Shown: piece by piece, positions 1 through 10,144 of the stretch | Position numbering within the stretch: position 1 is the first letter of the stretch | Layout of the letters: each line of letters starts with the position of its first letter | Source: Vibrio atypicus | GTDB lineage: Bacteria; Pseudomonadota; Gammaproteobacteria; Enterobacterales; Vibrionaceae | NCBI RefSeq assembly: GCF_009811315.1 | Contig: NZ_BLID01000002.1 | Location: forward strand, 233,831-297,830 | Direction of reading: 5' to 3' | DNA: 64,000 nucleotides | Notes under the pieces: generated by a model | The model's database searches: none | What the model was told of the DNA's origin: nothing | The model's input: the letters and a program-made list of their open reading frames with translations, nothing else | Translations under genes and position numbers: made by a program

Positions 1-7
1 GAATACG

Positions 8-35
8 AAAAGGGCTTCCCAATGGGAAGCCCTTT
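8..35 (-). terminator. Rho-independent terminator of the SulP gene
   Basis: A 12-bp perfect inverted repeat (9-20 and 24-35, loop AAT) lies 18 bp past the stop of the minus-strand SulP gene. Read on the minus strand it ends in TTTTCG. It may also serve a convergent gene lying left of the window. Confidence 0.75.
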
Positions 36-52
36 CAGATCTAACTCGTTAA

Positions 53-1609
53 TTAAGCCAAGATGTCAGTAGCGACTTTGTAGCTTGGGTCTTCTTTAAC
101 GTTGATTTCCACTAGGCTACCCGCTTTGTCCAACAGCTTACGGCAGTCCGGGCTTAGGTGGCGTAGGTGAAGCGTTTTACCTTGAGCAGAATAACGCTCT
201 GCCAAGGTTTCAATTGCTTCTATTGCAGAGTGGTCAGTCACGCGAGAATCCGCAAAATCCACAATGACATCTTTTGGATCTTTATGAGCATCAAAGATCT
301 CTAGGAAGTTCGCTACTGAGCCAAAGAAGACTGGGCCGTGAATTTTGTACTCTTTTGAACCTTCTTCGTTTAGGTTTGTATCTGCATAGATGTGTTTTGC
401 ATGCTGCCATGCAAACATAAGTGCAGATGCGATAACACCGACAAATACAGCGATAGCTAGGTCAGTAAGAACTGTAACAATCGTCACTAAAACGATAACG
501 AAGAAATCTTGTTTTGGTACGCGGCGAGCTAGCTTAAACGTTGCCCACTCAAATGTACCGATGACCACCATGAACATTACACCAACAAGCGCTGCAAGTG
601 GGATCATTTCAATCAGAGATGATGCAAATAAGATAAAGAACAGCAGTGCTAACGCGGCAACGATACCAGAAAGACGACCACGGCCACCTGAGTTTACGTT
701 GATCATTGATTGGCCGATCATCGCACAGCCACCCATAGCGCCAAATACTGAACAAGTCATGTTTGCCATACCTTGACCGATACATTCACGGTTAGATTGG
801 CCACGAGTGTTTGTCATCTCGTCCAAAACTGTCAGTGTTAATAGCGACTCGATCAAACCGATCGCCGCAAGAATAAGTGCGTACGGCAGAATGATTTGGA
901 GCGTCTCTAACGTAAATGGCACCATTGGAATTGAGAAAGTTGGCAGAGAGCCTGCAAGAGTTGCTGCTTCATCACCAGACATAGTACGTAGGAAGTCCAC
1001 TACAGTACGAGTTTCAAGATCTAAACCTACAACCAGTGCCGTTACTGTTACGATCGCGACCAGAGAAGAAGGTACAGCTGTGGTAATTTTTGGTAGGAAG
1101 TGAATGATAGCCATAGTTAGTGCCACAAGGCCCAACATTAGCATCATTTGATCACCGGGTAGCCAAGTTAGCATGCCGTTAATATCTGGTGCTTTGAACT
1201 GACCAAGTTGAGCAAGGAAGATAACGATCGCTAGACCGTTCACAAAACCAATCATTACTGGATGTGGAACGATTCGGATGAATTTACCCAATTTAAAGAC
1301 GCCGGCAGCAATCTGTAGAATACCTGCAAGCATAATCGCTGCGAAGAGGTATTGAACACCGTGAGTTGCGACCAGTGATACCATCACAACGGCCATTGCG
1401 CCAGTTGCACCAGAAATCATACCTGGACGACCGCCAAAGATAGACGTAATAAGACCAACGATGAAGGCTGCGTAAAGACCAACCATTGGGTCTACGCCGG
1501 CTACGAATGCGAAAGCGACAGCTTCAGGGACTAGGGCTAACGCAACTGTTAGGCCGGAGAGCACATCATTTTTTACAGAGTGCTTAGAAAATTGTGGGAA
1601 TTCAAACAT
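53..1609 (-). CDS. SulP-family inorganic anion transporter with C-terminal STAS domain
   Basis: A 518-residue inner-membrane transporter of the SulP/SLC26 family, which moves sulfate, bicarbonate or other anions. The N-terminal 400 or so residues are a string of hydrophobic helices and include the typical early segment [19 protein letters not shown]. The last 100 residues form a STAS domain (VFFGSVANF, then [19 protein letters not shown]). The substrate cannot be read from the sequence; bicarbonate or sulfate are both possible. The gene stands alone, with its own terminator downstream and about 310 bp separating its start from the rne terminator. Confidence 0.9.
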   Translation of the reverse strand: MFEFPQFSKHSVKNDVLSGLTVALALVPEAVAFAFVAGVDPMVGLYAAFIVGLITSIFGGRPGMISGATGAMAVVMVSLVATHGVQYLFAAIMLAGILQIAAGVFKLGKFIRIVPHPVMIGFVNGLAIVIFLAQLGQFKAPDINGMLTWLPGDQMMLMLGLVALTMAIIHFLPKITTAVPSSLVAIVTVTALVVGLDLETRTVVDFLRTMSGDEAATLAGSLPTFSIPMVPFTLETLQIILPYALILAAIGLIESLLTLTVLDEMTNTRGQSNRECIGQGMANMTCSVFGAMGGCAMIGQSMINVNSGGRGRLSGIVAALALLFFILFASSLIEMIPLAALVGVMFMVVIGTFEWATFKLARRVPKQDFFVIVLVTIVTVLTDLAIAVFVGVIASALMFAWQHAKHIYADTNLNEEGSKEYKIHGPVFFGSVANFLEIFDAHKDPKDVIVDFADSRVTDHSAIEAIETLAERYSAQGKTLHLRHLSPDCRKLLDKAGSLVEINVKEDPSYKVATDILA

Positions 1610-1875
1610 GCTTGCTCAGTTTTGCTAAATGTTTAGGTGTATTCTGAATTAAGCTTTATAGAGCACTAGGTAAAATGCAATGTAAAAGAGCAGAGTGATT
1701 AAAGCTTATGCTTAGATAGTTGCAAGATGTTTCTTACCGTTACCTAAAGATTCAATTCAGTTCGAGTCGGCGAATCCTACCGAAAAGTGTGATTAAGTTC
1801 AAGAATGAACCAGATATTGAGCAATATTTGTGATAAATAGATCAATTAAATCAGGTAGCTTAATCAGTACAGATA
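1610..1875. other. Intergenic region upstream of the SulP gene
   Basis: About 270 bp between the SulP start and the rne terminator, where the SulP promoter must lie. The stretch is AT-rich. I see no convincing ORF, repeat or operator in it. Confidence 0.5.
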
Positions 1876-1906
1876 AAAAAACAGCTCCTAATTAGGAGCT
1901 GTTTTT
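1876..1906 (-). terminator. Rho-independent terminator of rne
   Basis: The 22-bp palindrome 1881-1902 (arms ACAGCTCCTA and its complement) is flanked by A runs on the left and T runs on the right. It lies just past the rne stop. Read on the minus strand it ends in a run of seven T. Confidence 0.85.
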
Positions 1907-1921
1907 AATCAAGCCTTCAAA

Positions 1922-4900
1922 TTAGAAGCTTTGTGGTTTCGTCATTCCTGCACCAGCTTGACTACGAGCTACTTGGCTACCAGCGCCTTTTAGTTCGTAA
2001 CGTTCAGTACGTAGAGGAGCGGCAATCACAGTAATGTCTTTCATTTCTGTGGCACCTGGTGCTTTCGCCATAGGTGCAGATGCGTAACCTTTAGTTGTTG
2101 GAACAACAATCTCTGAAACAGGTGCTTTCGCAGCTACTTCAACAACTGGTTTTTCCACAGGTTCAGCAATAGCTTCAACAACAGGTTCTGCAACCACTTC
2201 TGGCTCAGGCTGTTTCACTTCTTCTACTACTTCTAAAGGTTTAACGATATCCGCTTTTGGAGCTTCTACAGGTGTCTCAACAACGGCTTCTACAGTTTCA
2301 GCAATCACAGGTTCAACTGCTTTCTCTTCAACTTTTACAGCTGGTGCTTCAACAACCGTCTGCTCGCGACGAATGATGACTTTACCCATTGCCATTTCAG
2401 GGCAAGCAAAACCACCTAGCGTTGCTTTCACTTCTACAGCTTCTGTTGATTGCTCAACTTTTTGCTGTTTCGGAGTTGGCTTAGTAATTCCGTAGCTTGG
2501 CATCACTTTACCCATTGCCATCTCTGGAGAGGCTACACCACCTTTACGTAGGCGGAATGGGTTAGGGCGACGATCGCGACCACGACGACGGCGTTGACCA
2601 CTTGCACGTAAGTGACGTGGAGAACGGCGGTTGCGACGTTGCTTCGGTTGCTCTGCTGTCTCTTCAGTTGCTGCTTCTACTGCTTTTTCTTCAACAGTTT
2701 CCGCAACGGCTTCAGATTTGACTAGTTTTGCTTCTTCGTCTGCTTTCGCTTTAGCCGCTTGGTCTTTAACACGAACTTGCTTAGAAAGCTTACGACGTTG
2801 ACGACGCTCTTTCACTTTCGCTGCTTTCTCTTCAGAGCGGTTCGGCTTTTCGCCTTGCTGCGCATCAGAAGCTAGTTTTAGACCTTCTTCAGCAACTTTA
2901 GTGTTTGCCTTCGCTTCGTCACGCTTGTTGTTGCGACGCTCTTTAGGCTTACGGTTTTGCTGCTTACGTTCGCTAGCTTGCTGTTTATTATCGTTCGCTG
3001 TTTCGTCGCGTTGCTGTGACTTACGCTTGTTGTCGCGCTTATCTTCACGTTTGTCATCGCGGCTATCGTTACGGTTTTCGTTACGATTATCACGAGAGTT
3101 ACGGCGACGGTTATCGTTGCGATTGCGACGATTACGGTTGTTGCGTTGACCTTCTCTGCGCTCAGGTTTTGCTGGTTTCTCTTCAACTTTCTCTTCTTCA
3201 GCGCTTGAGCTGAATAGGAAGTTGCTTAGCGCTTTAAAGAAGCGGCTAACAAGGCCAGGCTTAGATTCTTCAGCAACAGCTGGCTTATTCTCAACGGCTT
3301 TTGGCGTTGGTTTAGGCGGTGTTGGTGCTGATTGTGCAGGAGATGCAAAGCCTTTCAGAACAGGCTCTTCGAATTTCTTCGGTTTTGCGTCTACTTCTGG
3401 TACTTCACGGCCTTCTGCTTCTTTTAGAGCGTCTAGCTTCTTCGGAAGCAGGTAAGAAAGTAGATCGAACTCTTCACCCTCACGAACACGGATAACCTCA
3501 AAGTGTGGCGTTTCCATGTCTGAGTTAGGTACAACAGTGATTTTAACTTCTTGGTTCTTCTCAATGTGGTTTACTGAGCGACGCTTCTCGTTAAGAAGGT
3601 AAGAAGCGATAGGCACAGGAACAACAGCAAGAACTTGAGCTGTGTTGTCTTTTAGTGCTTCTTCTTCGATTAGACGAAGAACAGATAGCGCTAGAGATTC
3701 GTTGTCACGAACCACACCAGTACCCGTACAGCGAGGACAGATATGATGGCTAGCTTCCGCAAGAGACGGGCTTAGGCGTTGACGAGACATCTCAAGTAGA
3801 CCAAAGCGAGAAATACGACCGATTTGAACACGAGCACGGTCCATTCGAACGGCATCACGCAGACGGTTTTCTACTTCACGCTGGTGGCGAACTGGTGTCA
3901 TATCGATGAAGTCGATAACCACTAGGCCACCTAGGTCACGTAGACGCAGTTGACGAGCGATTTCGTCTGCGGCTTCTAAGTTCGTGTTCAGTGCTGTTTC
4001 TTCGATATCGCCGCCCTTAGTTGCGCGAGCTGAGTTGATATCGATAGAAGTCAGCGCTTCTGTTGGGTCAATAACGATTGAACCACCAGAAGGTAAACGA
4101 ACTTCACGTTGGAACGCAGATTCGATTTGGCTTTCGATTTGGTAGTGGCTGAATAGTGGAACTTCGCCATCGTACTTTTTAACACGGCTTACGAAGTCAG
4201 GACGAACCAGACTGATATGCTCAAGAGCACGTTCGTAGATTGTGTTGCTGTCGATAAGGATCTCACCGATATCACGACGCAAGTAGTCACGAATTGCACG
4301 AACAATAACGTTACTTTCTTGGTGGATAAGGAAAGGTGCTGCATTCGAATCAGAAGCTTGCTTGATCGCGCCCCAGTGGTTCAGAAGTACGTTTAAATCC
4401 CATTCTAGTTCTTCAGCACTCTTACCAACACCAGCAGTACGTACGATTAGACCCATGCCTTGAGGCAGTTCTAGTGTACTTAGTGCAGCTTTAAGTTGAG
4501 TGCGCTCGTCACCTTCGATACGGCGAGAAATACCGCCCGCACGAGGGTTGTTTGGCATAAGAACAAGATAACTACCAGCAAGAGAAATGAAAGTAGTTAA
4601 GGCAGCGCCTTTGCTACCACGTTCTTCTTTCTCAACTTGTACGATCACTTCTTGGCCTTCAGTTAGCACTTCTTTAATGCTTGGACGGCCTTGGTAGGTA
4701 TAACCTTCAGGGAAGTATTCGCGGGCAATTTCTTTAAGAGGGAGGAAACCGTGTCTTTCTGCACCATAGTCAACGAAGGCTGCTTCTAGACTTGGTTCGA
4801 TGCGGGTGATACGTCCTTTGTAGATATTCGCTTTTTTCGATTCATGACCTGGACTTTCGATATCTAGATCGAAAAGTCGCTGGCCATCAACCAAAGCGAC

Positions 4901-4945
4901 ACGCAACTCTTCTTTTTGAGTTGCGTTGATTAACATTCTTTTCAT
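1922..4945 (-). CDS. rne: Ribonuclease E, degradosome scaffold
   Basis: Endoribonuclease that starts mRNA decay and processes rRNA and tRNA; 1007 residues (E. coli 1061). The catalytic half is highly conserved: S1 domain near residues 35-120, the catalytic aspartates in [15 protein letters not shown] and VVIDFIDM, and the zinc-link CPRC. The second half is disordered. It holds a membrane-targeting amphipathic helix near residue 562 ([16 protein letters not shown]), very long Arg/Asn/Asp-rich RNA-binding tracts, and a second Arg-rich stretch ([11 protein letters not shown]). A PEMAMGKV motif resembling the E. coli enolase-binding segment follows twice (near 802 and 843). [11 protein letters not shown] motif like the E. 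coli PNPase-binding tail lies near 953. A long structured 5' leader suggests autoregulation as in E. coli. Confidence 0.97.
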   Translation of the reverse strand: MKRMLINATQKEELRVALVDGQRLFDLDIESPGHESKKANIYKGRITRIEPSLEAAFVDYGAERHGFLPLKEIAREYFPEGYTYQGRPSIKEVLTEGQEVIVQVEKEERGSKGAALTTFISLAGSYLVLMPNNPRAGGISRRIEGDERTQLKAALSTLELPQGMGLIVRTAGVGKSAEELEWDLNVLLNHWGAIKQASDSNAAPFLIHQESNVIVRAIRDYLRRDIGEILIDSNTIYERALEHISLVRPDFVSRVKKYDGEVPLFSHYQIESQIESAFQREVRLPSGGSIVIDPTEALTSIDINSARATKGGDIEETALNTNLEAADEIARQLRLRDLGGLVVIDFIDMTPVRHQREVENRLRDAVRMDRARVQIGRISRFGLLEMSRQRLSPSLAEASHHICPRCTGTGVVRDNESLALSVLRLIEEEALKDNTAQVLAVVPVPIASYLLNEKRRSVNHIEKNQEVKITVVPNSDMETPHFEVIRVREGEEFDLLSYLLPKKLDALKEAEGREVPEVDAKPKKFEEPVLKGFASPAQSAPTPPKPTPKAVENKPAVAEESKPGLVSRFFKALSNFLFSSSAEEEKVEEKPAKPERREGQRNNRNRRNRNDNRRRNSRDNRNENRNDSRDDKREDKRDNKRKSQQRDETANDNKQQASERKQQNRKPKERRNNKRDEAKANTKVAEEGLKLASDAQQGEKPNRSEEKAAKVKERRQRRKLSKQVRVKDQAAKAKADEEAKLVKSEAVAETVEEKAVEAATEETAEQPKQRRNRRSPRHLRASGQRRRRGRDRRPNPFRLRKGGVASPEMAMGKVMPSYGITKPTPKQQKVEQSTEAVEVKATLGGFACPEMAMGKVIIRREQTVVEAPAVKVEEKAVEPVIAETVEAVVETPVEAPKADIVKPLEVVEEVKQPEPEVVAEPVVEAIAEPVEKPVVEVAAKAPVSEIVVPTTKGYASAPMAKAPGATEMKDITVIAAPLRTERYELKGAGSQVARSQAGAGMTKPQSF

Positions 4946-5514
4946 TGATAAATCTCGTTGTCATTTTTTGTTTTTCTTGTCGCCTTTTTTCTCTATCACG
5001 GTGCCTGATCCCATGGCTTATTTCGTTGCAGCCTCCCGGCTGGAGGGATGCTCGCGGGCACTTCAGTCTCACAAACTCGTTATTGCTTGTGAGCCGCATA
5101 TATGGCGGTAAATACTCATCGTGATTGAGCTATGAGTAGGGCTTCAAGATTCGCCTATTTCGAAAATGTCTTACGCCGTGTGCTGCATTTTGGTAAATTG
5201 GCTTGCTACTCACTTACTTGCTCTAAAATGATAGGGTTTGATTAAAATGCAACCGAATCCTTTATTGCAGGTGTGAACTATAGCAGTACCCAATAAAGTC
5301 AGCAATCTGCTTTATAATAATTCGCTAAAAAAGGTGATTTTATTTCATGTAAGTCACTGTTTTAATTTTATAATTGGGGAAGTTTTTGAAAATTGTAATT
5401 AAATTGATGAAATTTCATTCGTAGCGGAGTCGAAATTCATTCTAATCGAGCAATTTTCTAGTTTGTTGCGAAGAAAATGTGATTCCGCGCAACTTTGAAT
5501 GATAGAATATCGGC
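4946..5514. other. Long divergent intergenic region rne/rluC
   Basis: 569 bp without a supported gene. The rne-proximal 150 bp look like a structured mRNA leader (separate entry). The middle is AT-rich, with a TATTATAAA-like element on the minus strand near 5310 that could be an rne -10 box. The rluC-proximal end has a TAGAAT-like -10 just before the rluC start. A short minus-strand open frame across 4887-5099 has no coding character. Confidence 0.5.
4985..5095 (-). promoter_or_regulatory. Candidate rne 5' leader structure (RNase E autoregulation element)
   Basis: On the minus strand this part of the leader contains a GC-rich hairpin, CCTCC-AGCCG-GGAGG (5032-5046). It is followed by an A-rich segment and then the C-poor, A-rich run leading to the rne start. 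In E. coli the rne leader carries hairpins that RNase E itself recognises. A covariance search against the Rfam rne5 family would decide whether this is the same element. Confidence 0.4.
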
Positions 5515-6459
5515 ATGAGCGAAATTAGAACCCAAGTCCAATTTGTCGACATAGACGAAGATATGGCTGGTCAGCGTATTGATAACTTTCTACGCAACCA
5601 ATTGAAAAGTATTCCTAAAAGCATGGTTTATCGAATCTTGCGTAAAGGGGAAGTACGTGTAAACAAAAAGCGTGTTAAGGCTGAATACAAGCTTCAAGCA
5701 GGCGATTTGGTTCGTATTCCACCTGTGACTATCGAAGAGAAAGCAGATGAAGTAGCCCCAAGCACTAAGCTAAATAAGGTGGCAGAGTTGGAGAATATGA
5801 TCATCTTTGAAGACGATCATATGTTGATCCTTAATAAGCCATCAGGCACAGCAGTGCATGGCGGTAGTGGTTTGAAATTTGGTGCGATTGAAGCGTTGCG
5901 AGCACTACGCCCTCAAGCGCGCTTTTTGGAACTCGTCCACCGCATTGACCGCGATACCTCTGGCATCTTATTGGTTGCCAAAAAGCGCTCGGCTTTGCGC
6001 CATCTTCAAGCTCAGTTTCGTGAGAAAACTGTGCGTAAATTCTACTTCGCCTTGGTGATGGGAGAGTGGAAGAGCAGCTGCAAAGTCGTAAACGCACCAC
6101 TTTTGAAGAACGAAGTGAACAGCATTGTACGTGTTAATCCAAACGGTAAACCGTCAGAGACTCGTTTTAAAATTATTGAGAAGTTTGACGACGCGACGCT
6201 GATTCAAGCGAGCCCGATTACTGGTCGTACACACCAGATTCGTGTTCATGCTCAATATACTGGTCACCCAATTGCTTGGGATGACCGCTATGGTGACCGT
6301 CGCTTTGATGCCTATACCGGAAAAGTTGGCTTAGATCGTTTGTTCTTGCATGCTGCAAACATCAAGTTCCAACACCCTTCAAATGATGAGTGGATGGAGA
6401 TTAATGCGCCAATGGAAGCCAAGTTAGAGAAAGCGTTGGCTGGTCTGCGTAAGCTATAA
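5515..6459 (+). CDS. rluC: 23S rRNA pseudouridine synthase RluC
   Basis: Makes pseudouridines at positions 955, 2504 and 2580 of 23S rRNA in E. coli. 314 residues (E. coli 319). An S4 RNA-binding domain spans about residues 20-85 (GQRIDNFLRNQL, then KGEVRVNKKRVKAEYKLQAGD). The synthase domain has the signature HRIDRDTSG with catalytic Asp145, and a TGRTHQIRVHAQYTGHPI motif. It is divergent from rne, as in other gammaproteobacteria, and faces maf across a 150-bp gap that holds a large palindrome. Confidence 0.95.
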   Translation: MSEIRTQVQFVDIDEDMAGQRIDNFLRNQLKSIPKSMVYRILRKGEVRVNKKRVKAEYKLQAGDLVRIPPVTIEEKADEVAPSTKLNKVAELENMIIFEDDHMLILNKPSGTAVHGGSGLKFGAIEALRALRPQARFLELVHRIDRDTSGILLVAKKRSALRHLQAQFREKTVRKFYFALVMGEWKSSCKVVNAPLLKNEVNSIVRVNPNGKPSETRFKIIEKFDDATLIQASPITGRTHQIRVHAQYTGHPIAWDDRYGDRRFDAYTGKVGLDRLFLHAANIKFQHPSNDEWMEINAPMEAKLEKALAGLRKL

Positions 6460-6462
6460 AGC

Positions 6463-6565
6463 GTCATTCCAAAGAGTGACTAAGGAGCGAGTAGGTAATC
6501 TCTTTAGATTTTCGACTCGCTTCTAGAGATCTTCAACTCGTTCGTTCCTCACTCTCGAGGATGAC
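6463..6565. repeat. 103-bp imperfect inverted repeat between convergent genes
   Basis: The left arm starts GTCATTCCAAAGAGTGA and the right arm ends TCACTCTCGAGGATGAC. The arms, about 45 bp each, pair with scattered mismatches through ATCTCTTTAGA / TCTAGAGAT around a short centre near 6510-6520. It fills most of the gap between rluC and maf. It looks like a dispersed palindromic intergenic element (REP/MITE-like) that could fold into one long hairpin and act as a two-way terminator. I see no second copy in this window. Confidence 0.65.
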
Positions 6566-6609
6566 ACAATAGTTGGGCTAGGAGCGTTACTTAGTCTACT
6601 CACATTACG

Positions 6610-7191
6610 TTAAAGCACTTCAAACCCTTGCGCTTCAAGCATATCAATTAAGTCGATCAGCGGCAGTCCAACTAACGTATTCGGGTCTTTCCCTTCGAGC
6701 CGTTCAAACAATGCAATGCCTAGACCTTCGCTTTTAAAGCTACCCGCACAATAAAAGGGTTCTTCTTTATCAACATAATTGACGATTTGTTGTTCCGTTA
6801 AATGACGGAAGTGGACTGTGAAGGTGTCTACTTTCACGTCGACTTGCTTAGTGTTCGAATTATATAGCGCAAGGCCAGTATAGAATTGAATGGATTGCCC
6901 ACTTTGTTGAGTGAGTTGTTCAATAGCTTTCTCACGAGTGTGCGGCTTGCCGATGATTTGATCATTGATAACACATACTTGATCACTGCCGATCACCAAG
7001 CTCGGTTGTTGTACAGAGCAGGAGACAGCTTTGCCTATAGCCAACCTTTTTACCAGATCAACGGGCGTTTCCTCTTGCAATGGTGTCTCATCAAAGTTTG
7101 GTGATGCTGTGATGAAGGGAACTGCTAGTTTATTGAGCAGTTGTTGGCGATATGGTGAAGTTGAGGCTAAAACTAGTTGGTAATTTGGCAT
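6610..7191 (-). CDS. Maf-family nucleoside triphosphate pyrophosphatase (YceF type)
   Basis: House-cleaning enzyme that hydrolyses modified nucleotides; the YceF subgroup prefers 7-methyl-GTP. 193 residues, full length for the family. It opens with the Maf signature [14 protein letters not shown] and has PNFDE, a [16 protein letters not shown] segment, and a C-terminal [17 protein letters not shown] motif. The assignment to YceF over YhdE rests on the neighbourhood: divergent from yceD-rpmF-plsX as in E. coli. Confidence 0.92.
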   Translation of the reverse strand: MPNYQLVLASTSPYRQQLLNKLAVPFITASPNFDETPLQEETPVDLVKRLAIGKAVSCSVQQPSLVIGSDQVCVINDQIIGKPHTREKAIEQLTQQSGQSIQFYTGLALYNSNTKQVDVKVDTFTVHFRHLTEQQIVNYVDKEEPFYCAGSFKSEGLGIALFERLEGKDPNTLVGLPLIDLIDMLEAQGFEVL

Positions 7192-7339
7192 TTTAATTTA
7201 CAATCTAACAGCGGGTTAGTGCGAGCTTAATCGATATTATGGTTGTGATACTAGCTCTCTCGTTGATAAGGAAAAAAAGTACAACTTTTTGCCCTTTTTC
7301 TTTGACTCTAAACGATTTGGAAGATAGAATTCGCGCCCT

Positions 7340-7867
7340 ATGCAAAAGGTAAAAATACCGCGTACGATTGATCCGACGCGCGCTGCTCAAAAGCGACTTG
7401 ATGTTGAAGGTATTATTCAAGTAAGTCTCTTTAAGCGCCTAGAGGAATCAGTTGAAGGCGTTAAACGCGACGCCCAAGTGTCACTGTCATTTGACTTAGA
7501 TGAGCAGCGACTCGTTGTTATCTCTGGTAAAGCTAACATCGTAGTCGACTTAGAGTGTCAGCGCTGTAATGAGGTTTTCGCACATGAGTGCGATGTCCAA
7601 TTCACTTATACACCTTACAAAGGTGAGAAGACTGAAGAGGAAGCACCGGAAGAGTACGATTTGGTAGATCTGAACGAGTACGGTGAGTTAGACCTAATAC
7701 AGTTAGTTGAAGACGAGTTCATTCTAAACTTGCCTCAAATTGCAATGCACGATGAAGCGGACTGTAGCGTTGATTCAGATAATATGGTGTTTGGTGAGAT
7801 TCCAGAAGAAATTGTGGAAGAAGAGAAGCCGAATCCATTTGACGTTTTAAAAAGCTTAAAGAAGTAA
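7340..7867 (+). CDS. yceD: YceD (DUF177) family protein
   Basis: 175-residue soluble acidic protein of the DUF177 family. The family is linked to 23S rRNA accumulation in plants and to ribosome supply in bacteria. The conserved core is [16 protein letters not shown] (residues about 73-88), followed by a highly acidic C-terminal half. It lies 31 bp upstream of rpmF, almost certainly in one transcript, which is the standard yceD-rpmF-plsX arrangement. The exact function is unsettled. Confidence 0.9.
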   Translation: MQKVKIPRTIDPTRAAQKRLDVEGIIQVSLFKRLEESVEGVKRDAQVSLSFDLDEQRLVVISGKANIVVDLECQRCNEVFAHECDVQFTYTPYKGEKTEEEAPEEYDLVDLNEYGELDLIQLVEDEFILNLPQIAMHDEADCSVDSDNMVFGEIPEEIVEEEKPNPFDVLKSLKK

Positions 7868-7898
7868 TTCTTTAAGAACTTACATAGGAGTAGGGTCA

Positions 7899-8069
7899 AT
7901 GGCCGTACAAAAGAGCAAGAAATCACGTTCAATGCGTGGTATGCGTCGTTCACACGATGCCCTAACTACAGCTGCACTATCTGTAGACGCAACTTCAGGT
8001 GAAACTCACCTACGTCACAATGTAACTGCTGAAGGTTACTACCGTGGCAAAAAGGTTATCAACAAGTAA
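7899..8069 (+). CDS. rpmF: 50S ribosomal protein L32
   Basis: A 56-residue basic protein starting [20 protein letters not shown] and ending [11 protein letters not shown], the standard L32 sequence of gammaproteobacteria. A strong ribosome-binding site (TAGGAGTAGGG) precedes the ATG. It sits between yceD and plsX. Its stop codon provides part of the TAAGG ribosome-binding site for plsX. Confidence 0.97.
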   Translation: MAVQKSKKSRSMRGMRRSHDALTTAALSVDATSGETHLRHNVTAEGYYRGKKVINK

Positions 8070-8079
8070 GGTTGACCCT

Positions 8080-9105
8080 TTGCAAAATATAACCGTTGCA
8101 CTTGATGCAATGGGCGGGGACTTCGGTCCTCGCGTAACAGTGCCTGCCGCCGTGCAGGCACTGTCGCATTTCCCAGAGCTTAAAGTGATCCTAATCGGTG
8201 ATCAAACTGCGATCACGTCTCAATTATCTTCCCTTGGTTATCAGCCAGATACCCGTTTGAGTATTCAGCATAGTGACCGAGTGATCTCCAACTCAGAAAA
8301 ACCATCTCTTGCACTAAGAAATAGTAATGGCACCTCTATGGGCATGGCGATTGACGCTGTTGCACAAGGAGATGCAGATGCGTGTGTTAGCGGCGGGAAT
8401 ACCGGTGCTCTAATGGCACTATCTCGTTTCCGACTGAAGCTGCTACCGGGTATCGAACGCCCAGCTTTAATTTCTGCTCTGCCAACTGCGTCAGGCAATA
8501 AGACTTGGATGCTTGATCTAGGTGCTAATGTCTCAAGCGATGCTGACTCTCTTTTCCAATTTGCAGTAATGGGCAGCGCTATAGCCGAACAGTACTTGCA
8601 AAAGCCGCCTAGAGTCGCGATTCTCAACATTGGCGCAGAGGAAATCAAAGGCAACGATCTTGTTAAACGTTGTGCAGAGATGCTTTCTAGTACGCATTCC
8701 GTCAACTTTGTTGGCTATATCGAAGGTAACCAGTTATTACACGATGCTGCAGATGTCGTTGTCTGTGATGGGTTTGTGGGTAATGTTTGTTTAAAAGCCT
8801 GTGAAGGCACCGCTCAGCTTTTTATCGATAAGTTGAAATCGAGTATGATGACCTCATCTATAAAGGGTTGGATTGCAAGAAAATTATTTTCTTCGCTATT
8901 TAATGAACTAAAAACACTGAACCCCGACCAGTATAACGGCGCAAGTTTGCTAGGATTGCGCGGCATTGTCATTAAAAGCCACGGAAGTGCTGACGTAAAC
9001 GCGGTCATCAATGCAATTGGTGAGGCGTTACACGAGGTCCAACGACAAGTACCCAGCCGTATTAGCGATCGTTTGGAAGCGGTTTTACTCGAGAGGCATT
9101 ATTAG
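8080..9105 (+). CDS. plsX: Phosphate acyltransferase PlsX
   Basis: Makes acyl-phosphate from acyl-ACP for phospholipid synthesis. 341 residues when started at the TTG at 8080. That start puts [16 protein letters not shown] at the N terminus, like other PlsX proteins, and sits 8 nt after a TAAGG ribosome-binding site overlapping the rpmF stop. An in-frame ATG at 8044 would overlap rpmF and add 12 unusual residues. Family features seen: [52 protein letters not shown] and [23 protein letters not shown]. Confidence 0.95.
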   Translation: MQNITVALDAMGGDFGPRVTVPAAVQALSHFPELKVILIGDQTAITSQLSSLGYQPDTRLSIQHSDRVISNSEKPSLALRNSNGTSMGMAIDAVAQGDADACVSGGNTGALMALSRFRLKLLPGIERPALISALPTASGNKTWMLDLGANVSSDADSLFQFAVMGSAIAEQYLQKPPRVAILNIGAEEIKGNDLVKRCAEMLSSTHSVNFVGYIEGNQLLHDAADVVVCDGFVGNVCLKACEGTAQLFIDKLKSSMMTSSIKGWIARKLFSSLFNELKTLNPDQYNGASLLGLRGIVIKSHGSADVNAVINAIGEALHEVQRQVPSRISDRLEAVLLERHY

Positions 9106-9110
9106 TCTTC

Positions 9111-10061
9111 ATGTATAGCAAAATTTTAGGTACTGGCAGCTACCTGCCATCTCAGGTGCGTACAAACGCAGATCTAGAGAAAATGGTAGATACAAATGAT
9201 GAGTGGATCGTAACTCGTACCGGTATTAAAGAACGTCGCATTGCTGCGGAAAATGAAACCGTTGCGGATATGGGCTATATCGCTGCTAAAAACGCTATTG
9301 AGATGGCGGGCATTGATAAAAACGATATCGACTTGATTATCGTTGCTACAACGAGCGGTAGTCATACTTTCCCTTCTTCTGCTTGTCAAGTGCAAGCGAA
9401 ACTAGAAATCAAAGGTTGCCCAGCATTTGACTTAGCAGCGGCGTGTTCTGGTTTTGTGTACGCACTTTCTGTTGCGGATCAGCACATTAAATCTGGCATG
9501 TGCAAGAACGTGCTAGTCATTGGTGCAGATGCGCTTTCTAAAACCTGTGATCCAACAGACCGTTCTACCATCATTCTGTTTGGTGATGCAGCAGGTGCTG
9601 TGGTTGTTGGTCAAAGCGAAGAGCCAGGCATTTTGTCGACTCATATCTACTCTGATGGACGCTTTGGTGAACTACTAAGTTTGGAAGTGCCTGAACGTGG
9701 TAAAGATGCGGACAAATGGCTGCATATGGCAGGCAACGAAGTGTTCAAGGTCGCGGTAACTCAGCTGTCTAAGCTAGTGAAAGATACACTGGCTGCGAAC
9801 GACATGCATAAATCTGAGCTAGATTGGTTAGTCCCACACCAAGCGAACTACCGCATCATCTCTGCGACAGCGAAAAAGCTATCTATGTCGCTTGATCAAG
9901 TCGTCATCACACTAGATAAGCACGGTAATACATCTGCTGCGACGGTACCGACAGCTCTGGATGAAGCGGTACGTGATGGGCGCATCAAGCGTGGCCAAAC
10001 ACTGCTTCTTGAAGCGTTCGGTGGTGGCTTTACTTGGGGCTCTGCGCTAGTTAAGTTCTAA
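9111..10061 (+). CDS. fabH: 3-oxoacyl-ACP synthase III (KAS III)
   Basis: Condenses acetyl-CoA with malonyl-ACP to start fatty-acid synthesis. 316 residues (E. coli 317). The catalytic triad is visible: Cys112 in [13 protein letters not shown], His in [11 protein letters not shown] and Asn in [10 protein letters not shown]. The C-terminal glycine-rich [14 protein letters not shown] is typical. It begins 5 bp after plsX, so the two are cotranscribed. A terminator-like hairpin follows before fabD. Confidence 0.97.
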   Translation: MYSKILGTGSYLPSQVRTNADLEKMVDTNDEWIVTRTGIKERRIAAENETVADMGYIAAKNAIEMAGIDKNDIDLIIVATTSGSHTFPSSACQVQAKLEIKGCPAFDLAAACSGFVYALSVADQHIKSGMCKNVLVIGADALSKTCDPTDRSTIILFGDAAGAVVVGQSEEPGILSTHIYSDGRFGELLSLEVPERGKDADKWLHMAGNEVFKVAVTQLSKLVKDTLAANDMHKSELDWLVPHQANYRIISATAKKLSMSLDQVVITLDKHGNTSAATVPTALDEAVRDGRIKRGQTLLLEAFGGGFTWGSALVKF

Positions 10062-10079
10062 ACCCATATTTCAAAAATT

Positions 10080-10110
10080 AAGATGCCTTCGTGGCATCTT
10101 TTCTTTCTTC
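10080..10110 (+). terminator. Intra-operon terminator/attenuator between fabH and fabD
   Basis: AAGATGCC, loop TTCGT, GGCATCTT, then a T-rich run (TTCTTTCTTC). It lies in the 83-bp gap between fabH and fabD. Because the fab genes continue on the same strand, it probably ends part of the plsX-fabH transcript or protects its 3' end. Confidence 0.65.
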
Positions 10111-10144
10111 TTTTATTTAAAGAAACGGTTTTAAGGAAAAGAAA

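Noticed and set aside
2878..3213. Several open frames on both strands inside the second half of rne
   Set aside because: They arise from the low-complexity Arg/Asn/Lys-rich coding region. They show no ribosome-binding sites and have repetitive products.
4887..5099. Short open frame upstream of rne on the minus strand
   Set aside because: It overlaps the rne start in another frame and lies in a structured leader. It has no family likeness.
8265..8705. 146-codon frame opposite plsX
   Set aside because: It is antisense to a clear, conserved gene and its product has no recognisable motif.
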